From NCBI GenBank assembly GCA_029449245.1, contig JANATF010000005.1, forward strand, positions 1,612,001 to 1,676,000: a stretch of 64,000 bases of DNA, written 5' to 3'. Below the pieces are notes generated by a model, which did not search any database, was not told the origin of the DNA, and saw nothing but the letters and a program-made list of their open reading frames with translations. This DNA comes from Mortierella alpina (lineage: Eukaryota > Mortierellomycota > Mortierellomycetes > Mortierellales > Mortierellaceae). The first letter of the stretch is position 1. The number at the start of each line of letters is the position of its first letter. The translations under genes were made by a program, and so were the position numbers. Positions 1 to 11,172 of this stretch are shown here, in pieces.

Positions 1-2013
1 GGTGAAGCACTACTTTCGTCTCCGAGAACGACAGCAGACACGTATGAAAACGAAGGCTGTTGTCTTCCTGCCATATGCGCCTGTTCCTTCATGGTTGTAA
101 AAAACGACTGGGGTAGGTTGGATTCTCCATTGGAGGGCGAATGGAAGCCAAAAATGTGCGAGGGGGCGGTGTAGTCGAGCAGCTGTAGCAAAAGATCATA
201 TCCCATGCCTTTGATCCAGCCTTGCGTATTAATGACTAATGGTATATGTTCATCCTCGTCGTCGTCGCTGTGGTAGTCGTCGCCGGTGTCATCCCATGAA
301 CGTGTGTGGGATACTTCGGCGTAGTAAGTCCTGACTAGTTCCTTGATGCAAGCCATGTAATAGTCAGGGTCGTCCCTAGGTGTACTGTTCCCGACAAAAA
401 AGGCGCGGTAGGGCTGTCGAGGGTGCGTGAAGGGTGCACCTAGCGCTGGTGTCTGAACAACATGGAGTGCCACCATCCCTACTGGTGTAAACTCTGACTG
501 TCCGATATCACATTCAATGAATGCCACTTTTCGATATCTATTCAGTGTCATCGAAGGAGATGGTAAGTTTTTGTACTACCAATGTAGCCCGCACAAGCAT
601 CACCAGGAAACCTACATCTACAAAATATTACCTGTTCAACATACGGTTCAAAATCAGCCGTGAAAATGTCGATTTGCCCATCTTCTTGCCGCCGCACACA
701 ACCGAAACAGGGGGTCGCTTGACGCGCCCCCCGTTCTCATCCACTGTGGCGTTAATGAGTGCTTGTATCGCATCCTTCCAGGTGGCTGGTATTTGCAGCG
801 CTGCTATTCCGTCCGTGGGCTCCAGAATCGGATGAAATCCGCTCAAGCTGGACTCGAACCGAACCTGCGCCAGCCGGTCCTCATCCTCGTTGCCGCGGAG
901 TCGAGAATTCTGCTTGATGGAGAGGATTCCTTTGAACAAAGGCACTACTTTTTCAATCCCAAGGATCCCGCAACCAGATGCCGATTGGATCGCCATGATT
1001 GTATCATAGTCCCCCAGTGTGAGTTGAGCCAACTGCGTCTCCAACTGAGCCCTTATCTCTGGTGAAGTCGGAAAAGTCCTTTGGGGCACCATTAGGTTTC
1101 GTTGCGAGCCTGCCAGACTTATGGATTCTATGACTGCGAGAGCATGCGTTTTTGGCGAGAAGATATCAAAGCTGGATATTGAGGATAAGTCGACCTCTCT
1201 GGCTTCCCCTGATCGAGCAGCTCCCTTTTTCGATCCGACACGCCTCTTTGCTGTTCCTGACAGAATGTATCCAAGTGCAGTTGAGTGTCCAATTAAAGGT
1301 ATGATGGTTGCGCAGCCTTGAAATACTAGAGTCTGCCGGTGCATAGATAGAAGGTATCAAAGGTCAGCATCAACTCGGACAATTTGAAATAAAGTGAGTG
1401 GATCACAACAGCTTTACTTACTTCTCCTCGCTTCATTCCCACGAGCATCATCGCCGGTAATCCTGATGCTGATGAGTATGCGACATTGTATCGCGATGGC
1501 TTGAAGGAAGAGACTGACTGCGGGTCCAAGTACAGTCTAGTTGGTGAGGACCAGTTAGTCATTGGGCACAGAGCTTGATGAAGTAAGATTCTTCAACAAG
1601 AAGACTTACTTCCGATCACGCCGCTCGTGCTGAGGGGTTGACTGGCTCTTGGCTGCTAATATGGCATCAGTAGCATCGTCGTCCTCCGGACCAGAGCTTT
1701 CGCTATTGCTATTATCATCTCCACTCTCGTAGCTGTCCAGCGACGCCTTCTCTTCCTCGTCCACGTCCAAGTTGTCAACCTCAAGATGCTCCTCGACCTC
1801 GGGTGTTGACGCTTTACTATCCCCTGCGAAAAGTTTCTGTCTCCGAGCTGCAAGGGCACTGAGAGGCGCTGGCACTGCACCGGGAGTCGTAGTAGTCACC
1901 GACACCGCGGACATTGTCGACGTCGAGCTCCCTAAAGCGGGTGATTCGGACGGGTTTTCAAAGGTCAGAATCAATGGGTTGTGCAAATCCTCCTCGTGTA
2001 GTGCAGCTTCCAT
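1..2013 (-). CDS. GRC3: Grc3/Nol9-type polynucleotide 5'-kinase, 3' end beyond window
   Basis: Nuclear/nucleolar polynucleotide kinase of the Clp1/Grc3/Nol9 family; in yeast Grc3 phosphorylates the 5'-OH left by Las1 during ITS2 removal from pre-rRNA (family knowledge). I rebuild four exons on the minus strand: 2013-1610, 1536-1422, 1332-632 and 537-1, with phases closing at each junction. The N-terminal part holds the SALAARRQKL motif typical of fungal Grc3 and an acidic Asp/Glu/Ser stretch. The P-loop GGKKMGKST lies near residue 388, just before intron 3. Exon 4 opens with the conserved FIECDIGQSEFTPVG segment (Clp1_P domain), followed by the DDPDYY and NTQGWIKGMGYDLL blocks. The gene is cut by the window start, so the C-terminal third is missing. 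The start at 2013 is chosen because the ATG at 2071 is in another frame. Confidence 0.9.
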
Positions 2014-2182
2014 GAAGCTGTTGTGGATTCTTTTATTTTACCGATCCTCTGCTTCTTTGCTTTCGGAGCCATGATGAGTGAGTAGCGTTCAAGGGATTGT
2101 GGCAAGCTTCTTTTTTTTTTTTTTTTTTTGTTGTTCGGGTGTGTGTGAGTGCTGAAGCAGTCACTTCAAGGCGCGAATGAAC

Positions 2183-3402
2183 CTACGCGTGCTGTATGAT
2201 CAGAAAGGGAGCGCCGTACACGCTGAACCCTTCGCGCTTTGCCCACTTAGCCAGGCCCTCCGTCTCGATCTGATGGTCTACAGGGAGAGTTGGAAAGTTT
2301 ATGCCAGCACGATGCACCCGAGCCTTGATGAGGGTGAAGGTCCCTCCAACGCCGTCTAGAGCCACCAAGGATTGCTGATTGCGGTCCAGATCGGCCAAGG
2401 ACTGCCGATAGGTAGAATGATCTCGCTCGTATCCTGATGATGGGTTCTCAATAGCAATGGCCAAATGAAAAGCAGAAGGAGGTGAGCCAATCTCAAACCA
2501 GAGCGCGTTCAGTATGCCTTTAGAGTTATAATAAAGCTATAGACCATACCTTCGAAGAGAACCTCCTCATCTTCCAAAACCCGTTGACTTGCTAATGATT
2601 CTGTCGTCTCCATCCAATTATTACGGTCGTAAGGGACGCCTTCGGTCCTCCACAAGGTGGACCCCGACCGAAGACAGTTTGGTACCACGATATCCTTGTC
2701 GAGATTCATCAATATTTGCAAAAGATCTGGGGAGTATTCCACGACATCCACATCGAGCCAGAGCACCCACGATTCATCCACGAGCGCCGATGCCAATAAT
2801 GCGTTGCGACAACGCGCCAACTCTTTCCTCCGAGACTCTTGAAATTCGTGCTGGTGCCGTTGATGGTGAGAATAGTTTGACGGTGGTGCTTTTTGCTGGA
2901 TGACAGTGATTCGCCGGTACTGTGAATGCGATACAAGCTTCAACACATGTTGGTTCAGAGTCACCAGCGTTGCGTCTTGACTCTCGTCCGTTGCCACCGT
3001 GGATACCAGAAAGGCGAGTGAAATGAGCTCTTTGGGATAATTGATATCTGTTAGCGTTTGAAAGTACTTTTCGAGGTACACGGCTGCGTCCATGAGAGGC
3101 GTTGCGATCAGGATGTTGGCTCTCAGGGACTTTCCTTCAGTGGATGAGTACTCGTGAATATTATCCAAATTTAAGCTGCGGTGGTCCGTGACATGCTGGT
3201 GGGTTCTGTGAGGCGGTGCCGCACGGGTGTCGGAAACATCTGCTAAAGAGCATGGCCTCTGGCAGAGTTCGGGTATTTGCCCAGGTATATAGGGCCATGC
3301 CAAAAGTAGGCAAGTCAGTGTTATGAACAGGCTGGCGACAAGCGTGCAAGATCGTCGTGGAGTCGCACAGAGTGCAAAGGGTCGGGGCAGGAATTGAGGC
3401 AT
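2183..3402 (-). CDS. GT62 family mannosyltransferase (Mnn9/Anp1/Van1 type)
   Basis: Golgi type II membrane glycosyltransferase, related to the yeast mannan-polymerase subunits that extend the alpha-1,6-mannose backbone of N-glycans (family knowledge). Two exons, 3402-2550 and 2433-2183, give 367 residues; the 116-nt intron is placed so that VLFEG joins directly to YERDH, as in Mnn9 relatives. A short cytoplasmic N-terminus with one hydrophobic anchor (about residues 18-42) precedes the lumenal domain. The block ANILIATPLMDAA begins the catalytic domain. The acidic metal-binding motif is LDVDVVEYSP, and the family signature DGVGGTFTLIKARVHR plus HQIETEGLAKWAKR lies near the C-terminus. Length is close to that of fungal Anp1/Mnn9. 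I cannot tell which paralogue it is. Confidence 0.9.
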
Positions 3403-3709
3403 GGCCCTTTAATTCCAAGGCAAGGGTGCGATGTGAGGCGTGTAAAGACAAAAGCTGTGACGAGAGGAAACAAGGTAAAGAACACTGTCGGTCAGTGCAG
3501 GAGTGTGGTTGAAGAAGCCAAAAAGTGCCGCAGCTCTATCGTCTGATGTGCGCCAGGCGATCTCGACTGATTGGGGTCTCAAGCTGATTCTCTCTCGCTC
3601 TCTTCTCGTCTTCTCATCTTCCTGATTTCCCTTTCACTCCTCAGCCCTTCCTCTTTTCGTCATCTACTCTCCCTTGGTTGTGTTGCCACCAGTGCCTTCG
3701 TTGTCAACC

Positions 3710-4366
3710 ATGCGCACATATTCCAAAAAGAGCCTCTCCGACACAACCAGGTGGACCAACGCGCCTTCCATCCGAACCAGCAGTCTGTTCCGCTCAGGAA
3801 AAGAAGCGCCACCTTCCAAACGATCTCCAATCCGAGCCAACACCGGCGCCATGCAACCTACACGAAGCAAGGCAAATAAACCCACTGAGAAGACGTTTAT
3901 ATCAAGGCAAAAGTTGAAGGAAGTTCATACCGATTCAAGCACGACACCTTATTCACGACACCCGGTTGCAGAGCATGTCGGACAAGCCGGCCGAGATATC
4001 ACGGCAAAGGCGATCAAACTTCAGGCGCCCCAGACCGAAAGCTCAGAGAAAAACTGGAATCCTCCCACGCCAATAGATCACCGAGATTCACAGGGTGAAG
4101 TAAAGGATGAAGCCGACGTGGCGGTGTCTTGGTATGCAAGGACAAGGAGAGCAGACAAAAAACATCAACGCACGAAGGACATTTACGAACTGGTGGCAGT
4201 TGCACCCGCTTCCGTTGTCGCGCAGGAACAATGCTCACGTCAATCGTTACAGGGTAGTCCAGGTTTCGTCGAAGAAGCCATTTCACATAGCGATAGATTG
4301 TTGTGGTTCAGAGTTGAGTCGGCACCCTTGGTGAACACGAGCATCGACGACGCGACTTTTGTGTGA
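3710..4366 (+). CDS. Hypothetical basic, probably disordered protein
   Basis: An uninterrupted 218-codon frame beginning at an ATG in good context (TCAACCATGC), directly after a pyrimidine-rich stretch of the kind seen before other starts here. The product is rich in Lys, Arg, Ser, Thr, Glu and Gln, with no membrane segment or recognised domain. It ends only 98 bases before the C2CD5 start, which is tight for a separate gene in this window. It could be a real small gene, the first exon of something spliced onward, or a chance open frame in the leader of the next gene. I do not recognise it and assign no function. Confidence 0.35.
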   Translation: MRTYSKKSLSDTTRWTNAPSIRTSSLFRSGKEAPPSKRSPIRANTGAMQPTRSKANKPTEKTFISRQKLKEVHTDSSTTPYSRHPVAEHVGQAGRDITAKAIKLQAPQTESSEKNWNPPTPIDHRDSQGEVKDEADVAVSWYARTRRADKKHQRTKDIYELVAVAPASVVAQEQCSRQSLQGSPGFVEEAISHSDRLLWFRVESAPLVNTSIDDATFV

Positions 4367-4464
4367 GCACTGGCGCACACTGCACGTGACTAATATTCAT
4401 ATAATCGATTTCCGCTCACTGCCTATTCTCACTTTCACCGCTCCTCACCCACACACACTACGAA

Positions 4465-7400
4465 ATGCCATGCATCCTCAAGATCAGGGTGGTCGGGGCA
4501 AGGGATCTGCCTGTGATGGACAAGGCTTCCGACCTCACTGATGCCTATGTCGAGGTTCGCTTTGCCGACTTTGAGGCACAGCGCACCACCGTTTGTCGCA
4601 AAACATTGAACCCGGTGTGGAACGAGGTATGGGCATGCCTTTTGTAGTTGGCATGATGCGTATTGCACACTGGCTGTCGACATGAATGCCGCCTTGCACT
4701 TCCTAGTCTTTCTGTCTGCTCAGAGGTTAATCGAAATTACACAACGCATTCCTTCTTTTTTGCATTGCAGGACTTTCGTTTCGAGGTGACAGATGATGCC
4801 GACCTTCAGAACGAGCCTCTGGAACTCAAAGTGCTCGATTACGACGCCATTACAGCCAACGACTCTGTGGGATCAGTCTTTATCGACCTGAACCCGCTTT
4901 TGCCTGTCAACTCGCCCTGGCAAATCGCAGGATGGTTTCCGATTTATGACACTATCCGTGGCGTGCGAGGAGAGGTCAATGTCCAGGTTAAGCTCCAGTT
5001 CTTCGGCGACTTCAACCCGTTCAAGGACTCTTCTGCAGGAATCATGTTCTTTTCAACTACCTCTCTGCCAGCAGGATACCAGATCGTGGCCATGAATGGT
5101 TTTGTAGATGCTCTCGTGAACGAGGATGATCCAGAGTACCACTGGAGCGACAGTTTTCGCACACAGAGATCGTCAAATGAGGCACGTCAGCGACTTTTAT
5201 TCCGTCTTTCTGGGCAGTTGCGACGACTGCTAGGAAAGGAGACCTTGGATCTGGGAGGCAACGCGGTCCTTGGGTACCAGCAGTGCTTTGATTTGGAGAG
5301 CGAAGAGCATGCCATCACCGCGAGAGCCGTCGGCACCGCTGTCAAGATTGCCGTGGTGTCCAATTCAACCTCGCAGGTCCCAGACAAGCTGCAGTCCATC
5401 ACGCTTAATGATCTACAAACAGAGGACATTCTCTCATCAGTACTGGACACCGAGCAAAACACCAGCCTCGCCAACACGGGAGTCGCCGCGACCTCGGAAA
5501 ACATCATTCCGGTATCTGCACTAAGGCGACGCGGTTCGTCCTTCTCCAGCGGAAGTAGCGGGAGTACATCGGCCCCGTCAGTAGCCAGTGGAGCCAAGAA
5601 CAGTATCAATAATTACAAATATCTGGAGCAGCAGATTTTCACGCTGCACGAATTCCCACCCGGCACGGTTTTCAATCTCGGCGGCATTGTCAGCGCACGC
5701 TCCGTCAAGTTGATTGAAAACGACGATTCAGAGACACGTGAGGCTTGGTGGGATGAGCTGAGAGACGAGATCAAATCCCATGCGCGTGCAGTGGGATGTT
5801 CACACATTATTGGATATCAGGAGGCAGCGACTATCAACGACGAGCTCATTGTGCTCTCGGCAGTGGGAACAGCAGCCAACCTCGACATGACCGCGTTCAC
5901 GCCGGGGTTCTTTGATACAGGCAAGAATCTATCTCGGTCAGGGAGCATCGGTCGATCGTACGTCGACAACCCAATGGACAACATTTCGACTTCAATCAGC
6001 GGTAACAAAGCGAGCTTTCAAAACTCGCTCAAGGAGCAGCAGTGGATGGATATGCTGGCGAAGCGCAAGAGCAAAAGAAAGCAACCATCAGGTAACAAAC
6101 GATTCTATATGGGACTATTTCAACGGGAGGCGAATCGTCAATATCATGGCACCTGTGTCAGCATACAACAACGCACTTACATGTTTTCTTAACCAAAATA
6201 GCCTGTAGGATGTGCCATATTCCCTTTCACCGCAAATCGTCTCCATTTCCGATGAGTCTCGTCAAGTGTCAAAAGTGCAAAAAGAAGTATGTGCCAGAGA
6301 TCTTGCTCAGTACGGTTGAGCCACCGGCCGAGCTGGGCGTCGTTGGCCAGAGTGCATTTGTGGAGGCACACGTCTGTCGGTCAAAGAAGAGAAAGGATGG
6401 AGAGTCGAACGCGACCATAGTCAGTGATGCCATCCCATTTGTGGAATACGACCTTCATCGGCAGCTGATGTACAAACTCAAAATTCATGGATTGAATGCC
6501 ATCTTTGGACTGCGCTTCCAGCTCACGGTCGGGGACTCTCTCATCGTGGCAGTTGCATGTGGAACGGCCGTATACCTCTCTGCTCTGCCCACGCCACCAG
6601 CACTTAGGATCTCTAGGAACCTTGATGTCATTGACGAGGAGGACAAAAAATTACTTGAGATGCAGAGAAAGATCATGGATCTATCGGAATCCAACAGGCA
6701 GCATCTGGAGGCAGCCAAACTCCGGGAATCAGAGACAGCTGCCACGGATGGCAACCAAACAGCAGGTCACCCGGATGATGACAGCTCAGGCTCGAGTTCC
6801 GATTCTGAGGATGAGGCCGACAAGGATAACTACCAAACAAATGTGGTTATTCAGATCGACGATGATGCGGACGAGGATTTAATGGCAGTACTTCTGGATC
6901 CAGTATTTACGGACGGATTTCTACTCTGCAGTACCGAGACGCTTCCCAACCACCCTTACTTTGTCAGCACCGACCCAATGATACCCGATAATGCCCACTT
7001 GATCACAACAGTCAAGCAGGGCCACATCAACATGATCTCACACCACCCCAACCGCCAGCTTGCGGCGCTCTTCCGATCCATATATGAGGACCTGCGCTTC
7101 CGTTTGTCATATTTCACAGATTGTGTGCTGGCAGGCATCACCTACAACATCCAGCTTCCTAGGGCGAATGAGGTCCAAATTCAATTGACAGCCGTGGCTC
7201 TTGGACAGCAGCGCCAAGAAGATTCATTTGAGCCTTTGGGAGTGCCTATTACTTTATCGCCCTGGAGATCCTCACCTGGATCTGCAGCATTGACCGCCAA
7301 CCACTCGAGAGCAGAATCGGAGAGCGAGCAGAGTCAGCTCCGAGAGTCACCCGTCGCACAACCGGTGGAGGACGCGATGGTTTTCCAAATGGACGAGTGC

Positions 7401-8477
7401 CAACTCACGGAATCACCGCAGGCGACACCGTCTCCAACGCAATCCAGCACCCCTGTCGGCACCACGACGGATCTCAGGAGTCGCCTTCGTCCCGCCAACA
7501 GGCTAACGACGCAAACATCGAGTGAAACAATCACAGGATCAACGTCGGTAACAGCGCCCAACACTCCTATCAGGGACCGATTCAGTCGAGTTGGTGCTAC
7601 TGCGAGTGAGCCCAATACGCCCGTGGAGAGCTCGGGTGCCCGTCCATCGTTGAGTTACAACAGGCTACAGCAAACACAACAGAATTCCGGCACTTCGAGC
7701 CTTGCGCCACCGGCCAGCCCCATCCATCGTCCCAGTTCTTCCAACGGCAGCAGCTACAGGAGTGAGAACATGCTCACGGTCGCGGCGGCCACGAAGACCG
7801 GGTTCCAGTACAATGGCCACCCGCGACAACGGTCTATATCCTCCACCATGAGTCGACCGGGTGGACTCGCGGACGAGTCTCTGAGGGTGTCGCTTTTGCC
7901 GATGATGCCCGCTGACCGGCCATTTATAGAGATCACACCTCTGTCGTTTATTCCGGGCCGGACCCCGACGCGGTATCTGGGCAAGCTATCACTGCACTTT
8001 GTCAAGGAGACCCATATCTTACATGACACGACGGTCTCGAGTGGCATGGGCGGGTTCGTGCATGTGTTCTTGATGGAGATCCAGGCGGTGGCGAGATCGC
8101 ACGTGGCGGCGTTGGGTGGAGATGCTATTGTCGGGCTGCGAATCGACGAGAGCTTCTTCCAGGAGAGCGTCAAGAACCAAGGATATGCATTGATCTCGAT
8201 CAGCGGAGACGTGGTCGGGTGTGCACACGATGGTCTGGCCTCGTCCAGTTCCTCGGACTCGGAGGATGACAACGATGACGATGACAACGACTTGCTGGTT
8301 GATCGCAGGCAAGAGGAGGATGATCTGGCGCGGAATGAAAACGGCGTGCGCGTCGGCGGTGTCTTTGATGAGAGTCAGAGTGTGGTTGGGGACACACCCG
8401 TCATGTCTGGGTGGGAGAATAATCAGAGCCTTGAGAGTGTTGGCATGCCGCCTGCTGCATTGCCTTTGAAGGAATAA
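4465..8477 (+). CDS. C2CD5: C2 domain protein, C2CD5/CDP138 homologue
   Basis: Homologue of animal C2CD5 (CDP138), a Ca2+- and lipid-binding protein linked to insulin-driven GLUT4 vesicle fusion (family knowledge); the fungal role is presumably membrane traffic (inference). Three exons, 4465-4626, 4771-6091 and 6202-8477, give 1252 residues. The N-terminal C2 domain starts LKIRVVGARDLPVMDKASD and keeps the SDLTDAYVEV and LDYDAITANDSVG acidic loops. The C2CD5-specific block GWFPIYDTIRGVRGE then DPEYHWSD and RTQRSSNEARQRL follows. The exon 2/3 junction creates a putative zinc knuckle: C496/C499 (CRMC) and C517/C520 (CQKC). Two conserved beta-rich blocks recur (about 140-280 and 1090-1180, GDAIVGLRIDESFF). 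The middle and C-terminal tail are low-complexity and acidic. Introns are 144 and 110 nt. Confidence 0.93.
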
Positions 8478-8678
8478 GGTCTCTCCAAATCTTGCTAAAG
8501 AGCCAAGGCTTTGCTAGCGTCTTTTTTTTTTTTTTTTTTTCTCGTTCTCGACTGTTCGTTTTATTATTGTCCCTTCTCATCCATCGCTTGCTTCAAAAAT
8601 AAAAATACACAAGAATAACAATGATGGCAGTAAATCAAGCGACGGAGAGAGAGGGAGAGAGAGAGTGAGTGAAAGAAA

Positions 8679-11172
8679 TTACGGCTGGTCGGTATAGTTG
8701 TGGAGCTCGTCCGCAGACTCGAGCATGCGGCGATAGACGCGAACACATGGACGGTGATTTAGTTGGTTGAAGCCTAGCACATCCTCGTCCGACAACGTGT
8801 CCGAGTGCCCAATGCCGACCTGCAGCAGTGTCGGTAATTGCGTCTTGAGCTCCTTGAGATCCAGGAGATCTATCCCTGGGTTTTGAAAGATGGTAAACTT
8901 TTCGAGTCGGTCCAGCTGGCACAGGTACGAGACAATGTTCTGGATCGAACAAAGACCACAAAAAATGAAAAAAAAGGGGGAGGTGTGAGCGCATTTTTGT
9001 TAGTTTTGATTTCGAAACATATGCAGCTTTTTTTTTTTTCGCCCCACAAGCATATATTTTTACCAAAGGCACCCAATTGTCCGCCAGCTTGGCGAGTCTC
9101 AGGACCTTGAGACCCTCAAACCGAACGACAAGACTTTGCAGGAATTGGACCTGCGTCGCCCACCCATCGTTGGCATAAGGCCTCGGGAACTTGTCCAGAT
9201 ACTCGAGCTCCTCCAAGCCTGGACAAGCAAGTTCCTGATCCGTGAACAAATCCTGCGTCAGATTCCGACAATGCCACAACTTCAGCACCCGCAGTCGTTC
9301 ACACTTTTGCAGAATCCCTTGTATGGACTCGTTCATGATCAAAGGCACATGCTCCAGGTGCAGTTCCTCGAGCTGGTTCAGGTGCAACGAGATGGACGTG
9401 AAGGTCTGGAGCGTAAAGTTGGACCCAAAGATCGTCAGCTTCTGCATCCGGTCGCAGCAATTAAACATCACCGCCACCATCGTCTCGTCCGAGATCTCGC
9501 CGCAGTCGCATAGTGCGAGGGATTGGAGTCGCGGGAAGGGCAGTTCGGACATGGCATCCAGCGCCTCATCCGTGATTGAAATACCGCCGAGGATCAGGTG
9601 CTCGAGTCCCGTCTGTGTGCGCAAAAAAGTGCTTATCAGCCGTGGATTGATGGCTATGCAATTGCGAAACTCGATCGTTGAGAGGGTCCCTTGCATAGCT
9701 GCACTGCTCCCAAGAGTCGACGCGTACCGATCCATGGCAAGGGTGGTGGGGCCTTTATGCTGAAGGTTAAACGCACATTGTGAGAAGGCTGCTGACAAGG
9801 TCGAGTCTGGTTCTGAGTGACTCGATGCCGACATGGTCGAAGGGGAGGATATTGCTGAGGACGAGGCCGACGAGACTGACGAGGCGGCTGTGGTCCCTAC
9901 GGTCAGTAACGAGCTGTATGCATTGCTGTTACTGCTAGCATGATGATCCCCTATGTGTGTACCTGCCACGCTAACATGCTGCAACGGTGGTATCAACATT
10001 ACACCATCATCGCTTGCTATCCTTCCTCCGTTTGATGCCCCGTAGGAGGGCCACCGCTCATCCCGCACGTACTTTTGTTCCAGTGCCTCCATGGTCCCGT
10101 CCTTCAGCTCTGTGCAGTCGACGAGGCTCCAGGAGCGAAGCTTGGTGCAATTGCGTGCAATTTGGTCCACGACGGCATCCGTCATCTTGGGGGCCTCAAT
10201 GATGAGGGTTTCCAGATCCCGACAGATGACAGCGATCCAGTTGAGCGACTCGTCCGTGAAGGACTCCCCGTGCACCTCCAGCACCCGCAGCCGCGCGCCA
10301 TGTTGCAGGATCATGCCGAGTTCCGTATCCTGCATCGAGTCTGGGCAGGCGAGCAGCCTGAGCTCTGTAAGCTCCTGTAGACAAGGTTCGAGACAAAGAA
10401 GGGCCTCGGGGGGGATGTGCATGTGCGCCAGCGCGAGTTGCTTCAGTCCCTTGGAACTCATCAGGATCGAGAGCAAGTGTTCCGAGAACGGCAGTCGGAT
10501 CGTGCGCAGGTCCAATGATCGAAACCCAATTTTGGTGGATCGGGCCAGGATCTCGAGGTGGTACATCGAGAGGGAGCAGACCAGAGCCGAAAAGTCGATC
10601 CTACGAATAAATTGTGCCCGGTGGTAGATCCGCTGGCCATGAAAGGGGACGCCGTATTCCCTGGGCTGCTTGTGAGGGCGGTAAGGCATGGGCAGTAGTG
10701 AGAGCGAAAGCGAGAGCGACTCGGCAGGGTAGAGACTAAGGGGGCGAGAGTGTGCTGGCAGGCGAGAGTGTGAGGCTGGTGTGTGTAACAGCGAGCGAGC
10801 GGACGTCGCTATCCTAGACGACGCCTTTTTCTCGTGCATGGTATTAGCGCGGCGGAGGATCGTGGCTGCTCTCAGCACGGCGGCGGTCTCGGGGCTGGTC
10901 TGTAGTCCTGCTGGTGATGGGGCGGTCGAGGTGGCCAGCGAGGCCTCGACCGGGCCTGTGAGGTCAACCTCGTGCCGCAGTGTGTCGAGCAGTAGGCGGA
11001 AGCTGTGAAGAGTGTTGCACTGCGGGTAGTGCCAGAGCAGGATCAGCCCAGCGGCAGCCCAGTCTGAATTGACCAGGCAGCACGATCGCAGGTCGCATTG
11101 GCTCAGCAGGCCGAGGGACAGAATGTGGTGGAGAATGTCCTGGGATGAGAGCGCTGTCGCGACCGCATTCAT
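8679..11172 (-). CDS. F-box / leucine-rich-repeat protein 1
   Basis: Probable SCF ubiquitin-ligase substrate receptor. Two exons, 11172-9064 and 8939-8679, give 789 residues; the intron (8940-9063, phase 0) has donor GTAAAAA and acceptor TCCAG. Reading through the intron in the exon-1 frame gives a false tail, whereas the spliced frame ends ...RRMLESADELHNYTDQP. The N-terminus (about residues 8-50) fits an F-box: LSSQDILHHILSLG...CLVNSDWAAAGLILLW. From about residue 180 onward there are many degenerate amino-acid-type LRRs (LRVLEVHG, LETLIIEA, LRSWSLVDC, LQSLALCDC, LRVLKLWHC). A Ser/Ala/Thr-rich low-complexity insert (about residues 400-465) splits the repeats. The target is unknown. Confidence 0.9.

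Noticed and set aside
2434-2549. 32-nt intron alternative in the GT62 gene (2549 to 2518)
   Set aside because: Too short for this genome and it inserts residues absent from the family; the 116-nt intron gives the conserved EGYERDHSTYR join.
8679-9063. Exon-1 frame read through the F-box 1 intron to 8635
   Set aside because: GTAAAAA...TCCAG intron with phase-0 splice switches to a frame with LRR-like LDLKELKTQLPTLLQ and a natural stop.
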